Positions 1 to 5,357 of a stretch of 5,434 bases of DNA are shown here, one piece after another. How positions within the stretch are numbered: the first letter of the stretch is position 1; each line of letters begins with the position of its first letter. This stretch comes from Kingella oralis (lineage in GTDB: Bacteria; Pseudomonadota; Gammaproteobacteria; Burkholderiales; Neisseriaceae), in NCBI GenBank assembly GCA_905373195.1, contig CAJPSG010000096.1, forward strand, positions 1 through 5,434. Direction: 5' to 3'. The notes beneath the pieces are model-generated. The model was not told where the DNA came from and ran no database searches. It saw only the letters and a program-made list of their open reading frames with translations. Both the position numbers and the translations under genes were made by a program.

Positions 1-53
1 CGTTTGGCGATGTCGGCAACGAATTGTTTGAGGTAATCCGTTTGCACGGCGGC
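1..53 (+). repeat. Left copy of a 53-bp perfect inverted repeat (edge artefact suspected)
   Basis: Read base by base, 1-53 equal the reverse complement of 2071-2123 with no mismatch. Identity stops at 54, where three consecutive bases differ. The partner lies in the middle of the kinase coding region. The repeat runs to the window edge, so its true length may be greater. Confidence 0.95.
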
Positions 54-272
54 GAAGTGGGTTTGCGCGCCGTAAAATCAGGCTTGCTCGCTGGCACAGC
101 ACGCGGCGACTACCAACAATGGGCGCATGATGCCGTGCGCGTTGCCACCAACTTGGGTTTGGGTAAACCGCCGCTGGAAGGCTTACCTACATCGTATCGT
201 ATGGAAGAGCGCACCATTTATCCGCCGTTTGTGGGGATTAGCGCGAAAAACGTCGATGAATTCTTAAAATAA
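1..272 (+). CDS. Probable periplasmic substrate-binding protein, C-terminal fragment (5' end missing)
   Basis: This is an open frame running in from the left edge and ending with TAA at 270-272. The trustworthy part starts near base 54, because 1-53 duplicate the kinase gene in reverse. The remaining stretch of about 72 residues contains LRAVKSGLLAGTARGDYQQW, followed by a helix-rich segment and a closing segment YPPFVGISAKNVDEFLK. This resembles the C-terminal lobe of sugar-type periplasmic binding proteins, where a 'G-x-x-a-g-T' strand is followed by a helix and a short C-terminal crossover. That match is by pattern memory only, and neither the signal peptide nor the ligand pocket is in the window. 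The stop codon overlaps the ribosome binding site of the kinase gene, so the two are very likely co-transcribed. This suggests the protein supplies the ligand signal to that kinase, as LuxP does for LuxQ. It could instead be an ABC-transporter component or a lipoprotein. The family call is moderate and the ligand is unknown. Confidence 0.55.
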   Translation, partial: FGDVGNELFEVIRLHGGEVGLRAVKSGLLAGTARGDYQQWAHDAVRVATNLGLGKPPLEGLPTSYRMEERTIYPPFVGISAKNVDEFLK

Positions 273-275
273 GGA
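271..275 (+). promoter_or_regulatory. Ribosome binding site of the kinase gene, overlapping the upstream stop codon
   Basis: AAGGA lies 7 bases before the ATG at 283 and shares its first two bases with the TAA stop (270-272) of the binding-protein gene. This fixes the kinase start and implies translational coupling between the two genes. Confidence 0.8.
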
Positions 276-282
276 TAAAGCC

Positions 283-2631
283 ATGAGTAATCCAAACAAC
301 GCCGCGCCCAGCACGGCAGCCAAAAAAGAAGCCAAAAAAGGCTTGCGCCGCTATACCTCTTTGATTGCCATGATTGTTTTGTTCTTGGTGTTCACCGTGG
401 CGACATTGGCGTTTAGTGCTTGGGTAACGGTGCAACAAACGCAAACAGGTAAAGAGCTGGTGGTAATCACCCGCCAAGGGCGATTGGTGGCGCAATTTGC
501 TCGCGCCGCGTTTAACTTCAAAGCCTATGTGGACGACTACGAACAAGAAAAAGGCTTGCAACCCGTTGCCGCACCCGCAGCCAGCGAGCCTGCTGCGGCG
601 GTTGGCGAGCCTGCTGCGGCGGTTGGCGAGCCTGCCGAAACCGTAGGCAAACCCCAAGCCGAAGCCAATACCGATTTTCAGGCTGCCTCAGCCCCTGCGG
701 TGATTGAGCAACCCACCGTTGCCACTTATGTGGACATCAACCAATTGCCGCAAGAAGCCGTCCAAGCGATTAAAGACTTGAAAACCTCGCGCGACCAGTT
801 TGACGAGACACTAGAAGCGTTTGAAAAAGGCAAAACCATTCATTTGACTTATGAAGACGTAAACGTACGCCCGCTTGACACCGAAGTGGAAAGAAAAACC
901 ATGGCGGAAACCATCCGCGTGTGGACACCCTATAAAGGCTTGATTGACACCTTCCTTGCCGAAGTAGAAAAAGGCAAAGTGCGCTATGAATCCATTGACT
1001 TTCTGGTGCGCTACACCCGTTTGTATAACGCCACCATGGCATCCACCGAGCTGGACTTCGCGCAAGCCTATCGAGACGTGGCAGAGCTGCGCGGTAAACA
1101 ATGGCAATATATGCAATTAGCAGGTATCGCGATGGCGTTCTTGCTCTTCTTGGGCATTGTGTTTGGTGCATTGCGTTCGCTGTTGGAACACGACAAAGAA
1201 TTGGACATCGCCCACCAAGAGATGAGCGAAATCATGGCATCTGTGAACGAGGGTTTGTTCTTGGTGGATAAAAACCTCAACATCGGTGGTCAATATTCTC
1301 GCCGTTTAGAAGAAATCATCGACCAAAAAAATGTGGGCAACCGCAACTTGCTGGAAGTGCTCAGCAAAATCGTGCCGCAAGAAGATTTGGACATCACTCA
1401 AACCTTTATTGACCAGCTATACAGCGATTGGGTGGTGGAAGATTTGATTGCAGACTTAAACCCGCTCAACCGAATCAGCTACCAAGTGGAAGACACGGGC
1501 GCGCAACGCTTTGTGGATTTCAAATTCTTCCGCGTGTGGGTGGATGGGCAAATTGAACGCATTTTGGTCAGCGCCACCGACACCACCGAATCCGTGATGC
1601 TGCAAGCGAGCTTGGATGCCCAAAAAGAACAAGAAGGGCGCGAGCTAGAAATGTTGAACATCATTTTGAACACCAACCCAACGGTGCTCAACAGCTTCAT
1701 TCAAGGCAGCATGGAGCGGTTGAACGAAATCAACCAAGTGCTCAAAACGCCCGAAACCAAACGCGAAGAATTGCGCAGCAAAGCGCAATACATCGCCCGC
1801 TTGGTGCACTCTATCAAAGGCGAGGCTTCCTCTTTGAAACTCACCCGCATGGTGGATATTTGTGAAAACTTTGAAGACGCGCTCAACATCATGAAATCTT
1901 CGCCCAACCTAACAGGGCAAGACTTCTTGGGCTTGGTGGTGATGCTGGAAGACTTGTATCGCTTGTTTGACGTGCTCAACACTTATAACGGGCGCATCGG
2001 CGGCACAGCCAATGTGCAAATGAGCAGTATGCAGCCTGAAAACACGCCCGAGCAAGAATCGCGCCATCAAGCCGCCGTGCAAACGGATTACCTCAAACAA
2101 TTCGTTGCCGACATCGCCAAACGCACGCATAAACAAGCGCAGCTTGTGGTAAGCGGTTTTGAAAGCAATCCATTGAGCGACGCGCAATGGGCAAAACTCA
2201 AAGACATCGCCATCCAGCTTTTGCGCAACGCCGTGGTGCATGGCATTGAAACGCCCGAAATTCGCCGCCAGCGCAATAAACCCGAAATGGGCACATTGAA
2301 ACTCACCCTCTCGCAACAGCCCGATGGCAAATTGCTGCTGGTTGCCGAGGATGATGGCAACGGCATCAACTTTGAAGCCATCCGTAATAAAGCCGTTGAG
2401 CTGGGCATCGCCAACGCCGAACAAGCCGCCCAATTTGACCAACGCCAGCTGATTAACCTCATGTTTAGCAACGGTTTCTCCACCGCCAGCGAAGAAACCG
2501 AAGACGCAGGGCGCGGCGTGGGCATGGATATTATTAAAGACACCATCCAAAAAATGGGCGGACGTATAGGCGTATCCACAGCAGCCGAAGGCTACACACG
2601 GTTTAGCCTCTATTTCCCCAAAGCATCCTAA
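283..2631 (+). CDS. Membrane-anchored CheA-like histidine kinase (Hpt plus HATPase, PAS-like linker)
   Basis: A 782-residue sensor kinase of the inner membrane. A Lys/Arg-rich N-terminus precedes a first membrane segment at about 25-50. A periplasmic domain spans about 51-275, and a second membrane segment lies at about 276-298. A PAS-like region follows at about 310-435, starting IMASVNEGLFLVDK. An Hpt-type helix at 506-520 reads RLVHSIKGEASSLKL, with His509 the likely phosphorylated residue. The CheA-type ATPase domain shows an N box LLRNAVVHGIE (Asn649), a G1 box EDDGNGI (689-695), an F-box-like FSNGFSTA (728-735) and a G2 box GRGVGMD (743-749). The chain ends right after the ATPase fold, so no CheW-like P5 domain is present. 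I also see no P2 domain and no clear P3 dimerisation domain. The periplasmic part carries an Ala/Pro-rich insert (about 96-140) with heptapeptide repeats. The gene sits 10 bases after the binding-protein gene and 15 bases before the CheY-like gene. It should autophosphorylate and pass phosphate to that regulator. The signal and output are unknown. Confidence 0.88.
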   Translation: MSNPNNAAPSTAAKKEAKKGLRRYTSLIAMIVLFLVFTVATLAFSAWVTVQQTQTGKELVVITRQGRLVAQFARAAFNFKAYVDDYEQEKGLQPVAAPAASEPAAAVGEPAAAVGEPAETVGKPQAEANTDFQAASAPAVIEQPTVATYVDINQLPQEAVQAIKDLKTSRDQFDETLEAFEKGKTIHLTYEDVNVRPLDTEVERKTMAETIRVWTPYKGLIDTFLAEVEKGKVRYESIDFLVRYTRLYNATMASTELDFAQAYRDVAELRGKQWQYMQLAGIAMAFLLFLGIVFGALRSLLEHDKELDIAHQEMSEIMASVNEGLFLVDKNLNIGGQYSRRLEEIIDQKNVGNRNLLEVLSKIVPQEDLDITQTFIDQLYSDWVVEDLIADLNPLNRISYQVEDTGAQRFVDFKFFRVWVDGQIERILVSATDTTESVMLQASLDAQKEQEGRELEMLNIILNTNPTVLNSFIQGSMERLNEINQVLKTPETKREELRSKAQYIARLVHSIKGEASSLKLTRMVDICENFEDALNIMKSSPNLTGQDFLGLVVMLEDLYRLFDVLNTYNGRIGGTANVQMSSMQPENTPEQESRHQAAVQTDYLKQFVADIAKRTHKQAQLVVSGFESNPLSDAQWAKLKDIAIQLLRNAVVHGIETPEIRRQRNKPEMGTLKLTLSQQPDGKLLLVAEDDGNGINFEAIRNKAVELGIANAEQAAQFDQRQLINLMFSNGFSTASEETEDAGRGVGMDIIKDTIQKMGGRIGVSTAAEGYTRFSLYFPKAS
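586..648 (+). repeat. 21-bp tandem repeat, three units, in the kinase periplasmic linker
   Basis: Units at 586-606 and 607-627 are identical (gagcctgctgcggcggttggc cut to 20: agcctgctgcggcggttggc), and a diverged third unit lies at 628-648. They encode EPAAAVG, EPAAAVG and EPAETVG (residues 102-122). The unit is a multiple of three, so changes in copy number would alter linker length and keep the reading frame. Confidence 0.9.
677..688 (-). repeat. DNA uptake sequence (AG-kingDUS), intragenic
   Basis: TTCAGGCTGCCT is an exact reverse complement of AGGCAGCCTGAA. It lies inside the kinase gene, where it encodes part of DFQAAS in the Ala/Pro-rich periplasmic linker, 28 bases after the tandem repeats. 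It is the only exact copy inside a coding region in this window. Confidence 0.85.
2029..2040 (+). repeat. DUS variant (11 of 12 bases), intragenic
   Basis: ATGCAGCCTGAA differs from AGGCAGCCTGAA only at the second base and keeps the full GCAGCCTGAA core. It encodes the MQPE segment between the Hpt and ATPase domains of the kinase. It may be a weaker uptake signal or a chance match. Confidence 0.45.
2071..2123 (-). repeat. Internal copy of the 53-bp perfect inverted repeat
   Basis: This is the partner of bases 1-53. It codes for kinase residues 597-613 (AAVQTDYLKQFVADIAK), just upstream of the ATPase domain. It fits the kinase frame without interruption, so this copy is taken as the original. 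Confidence 0.95.
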
Positions 2632-2646
2632 ATACAAGGAAAAAAT

Positions 2647-3021
2647 ATGTATAAACTGATGATTGTGGACGATTCAGTCATTATCCGAAACCGCATTGAG
2701 CGCAGCCTAGGCAGCCTGCAACTGGAAATTGTTGCCACCGCCTCCAATGGCGATGAAGCCGTGCGCCTGTTTAAAGAACACCAGCCCGACCTAGTAACCA
2801 TGGATTTAACCATGCCTCAAATGGACGGCTTGGAATGTATTAAACGCATCCGCGACATGAGCAAAGAAACCAGCATTTTGGTTATCTCTGCGCTATCCGA
2901 CCGCCAAACAGGCTTAAAAGCCCTGCAATACGGCGCACGCGGCTTTATCTGCAAACCGTTTACCGATGAGCAACTGGTGCTGGCACTTGGCAAACTTATC
3001 GCCAACAAGCAACGCGGATAA
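2647..3021 (+). CDS. CheY-like single-domain response regulator
   Basis: A 124-residue receiver domain with nothing attached, the usual size of CheY. The acidic pair is Asp8-Asp9 in MIVDDS. The phosphorylated Asp53 lies in VTMDLTMPQMDG. The conserved Ser81 lies in LVISAL, Phe100 sits at the usual aromatic switch position, and Lys103-Pro104 lies in ICKPF. All residues needed for phosphoryl transfer are therefore present. The start at 2647 is supported by AAGGA at 2636-2640, six bases upstream. The gene lies 15 bases after the kinase gene and ends 15 bases before a strong hairpin terminator, so it is the last gene of the operon and the probable partner of that kinase. With no DNA-binding or enzymatic output domain it must act by protein contact or as a phosphate relay or sink. 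Its target is not in the window. The family is certain; the pairing is an inference from position. Confidence 0.95.
   Translation: MYKLMIVDDSVIIRNRIERSLGSLQLEIVATASNGDEAVRLFKEHQPDLVTMDLTMPQMDGLECIKRIRDMSKETSILVISALSDRQTGLKALQYGARGFICKPFTDEQLVLALGKLIANKQRG
2709..2720 (+). repeat. DUS variant (11 of 12 bases) inside the response regulator gene
   Basis: AGGCAGCCTGCA differs from AGGCAGCCTGAA at the eleventh base. It encodes GSLQ near residue 23. Its CTGCA end also resembles the AA-king3 dialect (AAGCAGCCTGCA). It may be chance. Confidence 0.35.
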
Positions 3022-3036
3022 ACCCTTTATTAACCC

Positions 3037-3071
3037 AACAGCTCTTTGATGCGTTCAAAGAGCTGTTTCTT
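3037..3071 (+). terminator. Intrinsic terminator after the sensor-kinase operon
   Basis: AACAGCTCTTTGA (3037-3049) pairs perfectly with TCAAAGAGCTGTT (3055-3067), giving a 13-bp stem with a 5-base loop TGCGT. It is followed by a T-rich tail (TTTCTT). It starts 15 bases after the response-regulator stop codon. Unlike the other hairpins here it is not made from uptake sequences. Confidence 0.88.
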
Positions 3072-3114
3072 GTGCGGGGTTGTTTGCATTCGGTGTTACG
3101 GCTGATTTTCTGTT

Positions 3115-3126
3115 TTCAGGCTGCCT
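3115..3126 (-). repeat. DNA uptake sequence (AG-kingDUS), single copy
   Basis: TTCAGGCTGCCT is an exact match to the reverse complement of AGGCAGCCTGAA. It is unpaired, in the gap between the operon terminator and the nitroreductase gene. Confidence 0.9.
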
Positions 3127-3198
3127 CACCCCCTCCGCTTTCCCCACAAGAAAAACTACCTTGCCCCAAGCCTACTGGTTTATCCGAACGCAAACCTC

Positions 3199-3204
3199 TA
3201 TTAT
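3199..3204 (+). promoter_or_regulatory. Tentative -10 element of the nitroreductase gene
   Basis: TATTAT matches TATAAT at five of six positions and lies 36 bases before the start codon. No convincing -35 box is found at 16-18 bases upstream, so this is only the best candidate in a gap that must contain a promoter if the upstream terminator is efficient. Confidence 0.3.
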
Positions 3205-3240
3205 TCAGCCTTTATTCACCCCCAACCAAAAGGAAAAATC

Positions 3241-3846
3241 ATGTCTGTTCAAACCCTGCAACAAGCCGCCGAAAGCCGCCGTTCTATTTATGTGTTAAAC
3301 AAAGAGCTGCCCATCAGCCAGCAAGAAGTCGCCCAAATCGTTGAACACGCCATCAAGCACACCCCATCCGCGTTCAATTCACAATCCACCCGCATCGTGG
3401 TGCTGCTTGGCGCGGAACACGAAAAAGTGTGGAACATCGCCGCCAACGAACTGCGCAAAATCATCCCCGCCGACAAATTCGAACCCACCGCCAACAAGCT
3501 CAATATGTTCAAAGCCGCCGCAGGCACCGTGCTCTTCTTTGAAGACCAAACCGTAGTGCAAGGCTTGCAAGCGCAATTCCCGCTGTATGCCGCCAATTTC
3601 CCCATCTGGTCGGAACACGCCAACGCCATGCACCAATACGCCATCTGGACAACCTTTGAAGCCGCCAAAATCGGCGCAAACTTGCAGCACTACAACCCGA
3701 TTATTGATGCCGAAGTCGCCAAAACATGGAACATCCCCGCCGCATGGACATTGCGCGCGCAACTTGTATTCGGTGGCATTGCCGCCCCAGCAGGCGACAA
3801 AGAATATCAGCCTGTGGAAGCACGTTTAAAAATATTTGGCTTATAA
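3241..3846 (+). CDS. Nitroreductase family protein (Frm2/YdgI-like, FMN-dependent)
   Basis: A 201-residue cytoplasmic flavoenzyme, a typical length for the compact Frm2-like branch (COG3560). N-terminal SRRSIY (12-17) holds the arginines that usually contact the FMN phosphate. TPSAFNSQS (41-49) is the characteristic motif of this branch. FPIWSEHANAMHQYAIW (120-136) and the helix FEAAKIGANLQHYNP (139-153), then W-x-IP-x-x-W (163-169) and LRAQLVFG (171-178), follow the expected order. The family reduces nitro groups or quinones with NAD(P)H, and members in yeast and lactic acid bacteria are tied to lipid or oxidative stress signalling. The physiological substrate here is unknown. The start is supported by AAAAGGA at 3228-3234, six bases before the ATG. 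The gene sits between two terminators and seems to be transcribed alone. Nothing appears truncated. Confidence 0.88.
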   Translation: MSVQTLQQAAESRRSIYVLNKELPISQQEVAQIVEHAIKHTPSAFNSQSTRIVVLLGAEHEKVWNIAANELRKIIPADKFEPTANKLNMFKAAAGTVLFFEDQTVVQGLQAQFPLYAANFPIWSEHANAMHQYAIWTTFEAAKIGANLQHYNPIIDAEVAKTWNIPAAWTLRAQLVFGGIAAPAGDKEYQPVEARLKIFGL

Positions 3847-3869
3847 TTCAAACCACTACCGCCAAACCA

Positions 3870-3881
3870 AGGCAGCCTGAA
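3870..3881 (+). repeat. DNA uptake sequence (AG-kingDUS), left arm of hairpin
   Basis: Exact AGGCAGCCTGAA. It pairs with the inverted copy at 3897-3908. Confidence 0.9.
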
Positions 3882-3896
3882 AACGCTTATCCTGTT

Positions 3897-3908
3897 TTCA
3901 GGCTGCCT
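3897..3908 (-). repeat. DNA uptake sequence (AG-kingDUS), right arm of hairpin
   Basis: Exact TTCAGGCTGCCT, the inverse partner of 3870-3881. Confidence 0.9.
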
Positions 3909-3952
3909 TTTATGTTTGGGTTTATCCGTGAGCAATCTTTGTGAACGCCTAA

Positions 3953-3964
3953 CGGCAGCCTGAA
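3953..3964 (+). repeat. DUS variant (11 of 12 bases)
   Basis: CGGCAGCCTGAA differs from the exact element only at the first base. It is intergenic, among exact copies, so it is very likely a true but diverged uptake sequence. Confidence 0.7.
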
Positions 3965-4028
3965 AAACTCCCGCAAACGGAGCAACCAATCCTCGCCACA
4001 CCATAAACCGCTGTGGCTCGCCCGCCTT

Positions 4029-4040
4029 TTCAGGCTGCCT
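4029..4040 (-). repeat. DNA uptake sequence (AG-kingDUS)
   Basis: Exact TTCAGGCTGCCT, the left arm of the 4027-4068 hairpin. Confidence 0.9.
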
Positions 4041-4054
4041 TGCCGCCTTGCCAA

Positions 4055-4066
4055 AGGCAGCCTGAA
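4055..4066 (+). repeat. DNA uptake sequence (AG-kingDUS)
   Basis: Exact AGGCAGCCTGAA, the right arm of the 4027-4068 hairpin. Confidence 0.9.
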
Positions 4067-4099
4067 AACCCTGAATAACGGCTTTCCGCCTGCCTTTTA

Positions 4100-4108
4100 T
4101 GCTAAAAT
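4100..4108 (+). promoter_or_regulatory. Extended -10 promoter of ychF
   Basis: TGC followed by TAAAAT (4103-4108) fits the extended -10 pattern TGnTATAAT with one mismatch. The -35 region (about 4080-4085) is poor, as is common when an extended -10 is present. Transcription would start near 4115, giving a leader of about 40 bases before the ATG at 4156. Confidence 0.6.
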
Positions 4109-4143
4109 CGCGCGTTTCCATTCTCCCCAAAAATCATTTATTT

Positions 4144-4148
4144 AAGGA
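4144..4148 (+). promoter_or_regulatory. Ribosome binding site that fixes the ychF start
   Basis: AAGGA lies seven bases before the ATG at 4156. An in-frame ATG at 4099 overlaps the predicted -10 element and has no such site, so 4156 is the start. Confidence 0.85.
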
Positions 4149-4155
4149 CAAACTC

Positions 4156-5247
4156 ATGAGCTTAAAATGCGGCATCGTTGGCCTGCCCAATGTCGGCAAA
4201 TCCACCCTGTTTAACGCGCTCACGCAATCGGGCATTGAAGCGGCAAACTACCCCTTCTGCACCATTGAGCCCAATGTTGGCATTGTGGAAGTGCCCGACC
4301 CGCGTATGGCGGAATTGGCAAAAATCGTTAATCCGCAGCGTATGCAGCCTGCGATTGTGGAATTTGTGGACATCGCAGGCTTGGTGGCGGGCGCGAGCAA
4401 GGGCGAAGGCTTGGGCAACCAGTTTCTCGCCAACATCCGCGAAACCGACGCGATTGTGAACGTGGTACGCTGTTTTGATGACGACAACATTGTGCACGTG
4501 GCGGGCAAGGTGGACCCGATTGCCGACATTGAAACCATTGGCACGGAGCTGGCGTTGGCGGATTTAGCCAGCGTGGAAAAAGCGATGCTGCGCGAAGGCA
4601 AAAAAGCCAAATCGGGCGACAAAGACGCGCAAAAACTGGTGGCGCTGCTGGAAAAACTGTTGCCACATTTAAACGAAGGCAAACCCATTCGCTCGCTGGG
4701 CTTGGATGCGGAAGATTTAGCCTTGCTCAAACCCTTGTTTTTACTCACCGCCAAGCCCGCGATGTATGTGGGCAACGTGGCGGAAGACGGCTTTGAAAAC
4801 AACCCGCATCTTGACCGGCTGCGCGAACTCGCCGCCAAGGAAAACGCACCCGTGGTTGCCGTGTGCGCCGCGCTGGAAAGCGAAATCGCCGAGTTCGCAG
4901 ACGATGAAAAAGCCGAATTTCTCGCCGAAATGGGCATGGAAGAAGCGGGCTTAAACCGTCTCATCCGCGCGGGCTACGATTTGCTCGGCTTACAAACCTA
5001 CTTCACCGCAGGCGTAAAAGAAGTGCGCGCGTGGACGATTCACAAGGGCGACACCGCGCCGCAAGCCGCTGGCGTTATCCACACCGATTTTGAACGCGGC
5101 TTTATCCGCGCCCAAGTGATTGCGTATGACGACTTTATCGCGCTGGGCGGCGAAGCCAAAGCCAAAGAAGCGGGCAAAATGCGCGCCGAGGGCAAGGAAT
5201 ATGTGGTGCAAGATGGCGATGTGATTCATTTCTTGTTTAACGTATAA
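4156..5247 (+). CDS. ychF: Ribosome-associated ATPase YchF (Obg family)
   Basis: A 363-residue protein, the same length as Escherichia coli YchF and collinear with it throughout. The P loop is GLPNVGKST (9-17) and the G3 motif DIAGL (72-76). The base-specificity motif is NVAE (207-210) in place of the NKxD of GTPases; this change makes YchF/OLA1 prefer ATP. His114 in NIVHVAG corresponds to the catalytic histidine of E. coli YchF. Cys35 in NYPFCTIEP matches the cysteine linked to redox control there. The coiled-coil insert lies at about 130-175. The C-terminal TGS domain runs from [13 protein letters not shown] (281-293) to the conserved end DVIHFLFNV. YchF binds ribosomes in the cytoplasm and acts as a negative regulator of the oxidative stress response and in translation start selection. 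The gene has its own promoter and is followed by a DUS hairpin, so it is probably monocistronic. Peptidyl-tRNA hydrolase, often next to ychF elsewhere, is not adjacent here. Confidence 0.97.
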   Translation: MSLKCGIVGLPNVGKSTLFNALTQSGIEAANYPFCTIEPNVGIVEVPDPRMAELAKIVNPQRMQPAIVEFVDIAGLVAGASKGEGLGNQFLANIRETDAIVNVVRCFDDDNIVHVAGKVDPIADIETIGTELALADLASVEKAMLREGKKAKSGDKDAQKLVALLEKLLPHLNEGKPIRSLGLDAEDLALLKPLFLLTAKPAMYVGNVAEDGFENNPHLDRLRELAAKENAPVVAVCAALESEIAEFADDEKAEFLAEMGMEEAGLNRLIRAGYDLLGLQTYFTAGVKEVRAWTIHKGDTAPQAAGVIHTDFERGFIRAQVIAYDDFIALGGEAKAKEAGKMRAEGKEYVVQDGDVIHFLFNV

Positions 5248-5253
5248 CAAATA

Positions 5254-5265
5254 AGGCAGCCTGAA
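5254..5265 (+). repeat. DNA uptake sequence (AG-kingDUS)
   Basis: Exact AGGCAGCCTGAA, the left arm of the hairpin after ychF. Confidence 0.9.
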
Positions 5266-5278
5266 AACATAATACCGT

Positions 5279-5290
5279 TTCAGGCTGCCT
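5279..5290 (-). repeat. DNA uptake sequence (AG-kingDUS)
   Basis: Exact TTCAGGCTGCCT, the right arm of the hairpin after ychF. Confidence 0.9.
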
Positions 5291-5357
5291 CATCATAATA
5301 AACCTTCACTTGGCAACGACTAACCTCTTTCTAACACCCTTTTGCAAAGGATAAACC

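Larger units (their letters stand above)
3869..3911 (+). terminator. DUS-pair hairpin terminator after the nitroreductase gene
   Basis: 3869-3884 pairs perfectly with 3894-3909 (16-bp stem, 9-base loop GCTTATCCT) and is followed by a short T run. The stem is built from two inverted AG-kingDUS copies. It starts 22 bases after the nitroreductase stop codon, the classic Neisseriaceae use of paired uptake sequences as terminators. Confidence 0.85.
4027..4068. repeat. Second DUS inverted pair, arms in the opposite order
   Basis: TTTTCAGGCTGCCTT (4027-4041) pairs with AAGGCAGCCTGAAAA (4054-4068), a 15-bp stem with a 12-base loop. Exact uptake sequences lie at 4029-4040 (- strand) and 4055-4066 (+ strand). 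No T run follows on either strand, so its value as a terminator is doubtful. It lies about 30 bases upstream of the ychF promoter and may shield it from read-through. Confidence 0.8.
3847..4155. other. DUS-dense intergenic region between the nitroreductase gene and ychF
   Basis: This 309-base stretch has no credible gene. It contains four exact uptake sequences and one 11-of-12 copy within about 200 bases. They form a terminator hairpin (3869-3909) and a second hairpin in the opposite arm order (4027-4068). An extended -10 promoter and the ribosome binding site of ychF follow. I see no tRNA, small-RNA gene or insertion-sequence end in the unassigned bases 3912-4026. Confidence 0.8.
5254..5290 (+). 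terminator. DUS-pair hairpin after ychF
   Basis: AGGCAGCCTGAAA (5254-5266) pairs perfectly with TTTCAGGCTGCCT (5278-5290), a 13-bp stem with an 11-base loop. It begins 6 bases after the ychF stop codon. It is followed by CATCAT instead of a T run, so termination may be partial. Position and structure fit the usual terminator role. Confidence 0.7.

Noticed and set aside
1909..2637. 242-residue open frame on the - strand opposite the kinase C-terminus
   Set aside because: It lies entirely over strongly conserved Hpt/ATPase coding sequence on the + strand, has no ribosome binding site I can support, and reflects codon bias. Its similarity to the left-edge peptide is explained by the 53-bp inverted repeat.
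3072..3344. Small + strand open frames (90 and 72 residues) before the nitroreductase gene
   Set aside because: They start inside the terminator and DUS region, overlap the nitroreductase start in other frames and show no recognisable protein features.
3807..4130. 107-residue open frame on the - strand between the nitroreductase gene and ychF
   Set aside because: It runs through the uptake sequences and both hairpins (translated as FQAAF, RQPE and similar), overlaps the ychF promoter, and resembles no protein I know.
4099..4155. In-frame 19-codon upstream extension of ychF
   Set aside because: The upstream ATG falls inside the extended -10 element and lacks a ribosome binding site. The start at 4156 gives the exact family length of 363 residues.
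3847..4155. CRISPR array or mobile-element ends suggested by the recurring short repeats
   Set aside because: The repeats are 12-mers on both strands with irregular spacing and match the AG-kingDUS. There are no uniform spacers, transposase fragments or target duplications.
4248..4964. 238-residue open frame on the - strand opposite ychF
   Set aside because: It is Ser/Ala-rich antisense of a highly conserved gene with no independent support.
5310..5337. Possible promoter before the last gene (TTGGCA at 5310-5315 with TAACAC at 5332-5337)
   Set aside because: The -35 matches well but the -10 matches only three of six bases at 16-base spacing, so it is too weak to annotate, although a promoter is expected somewhere in 5291-5350.
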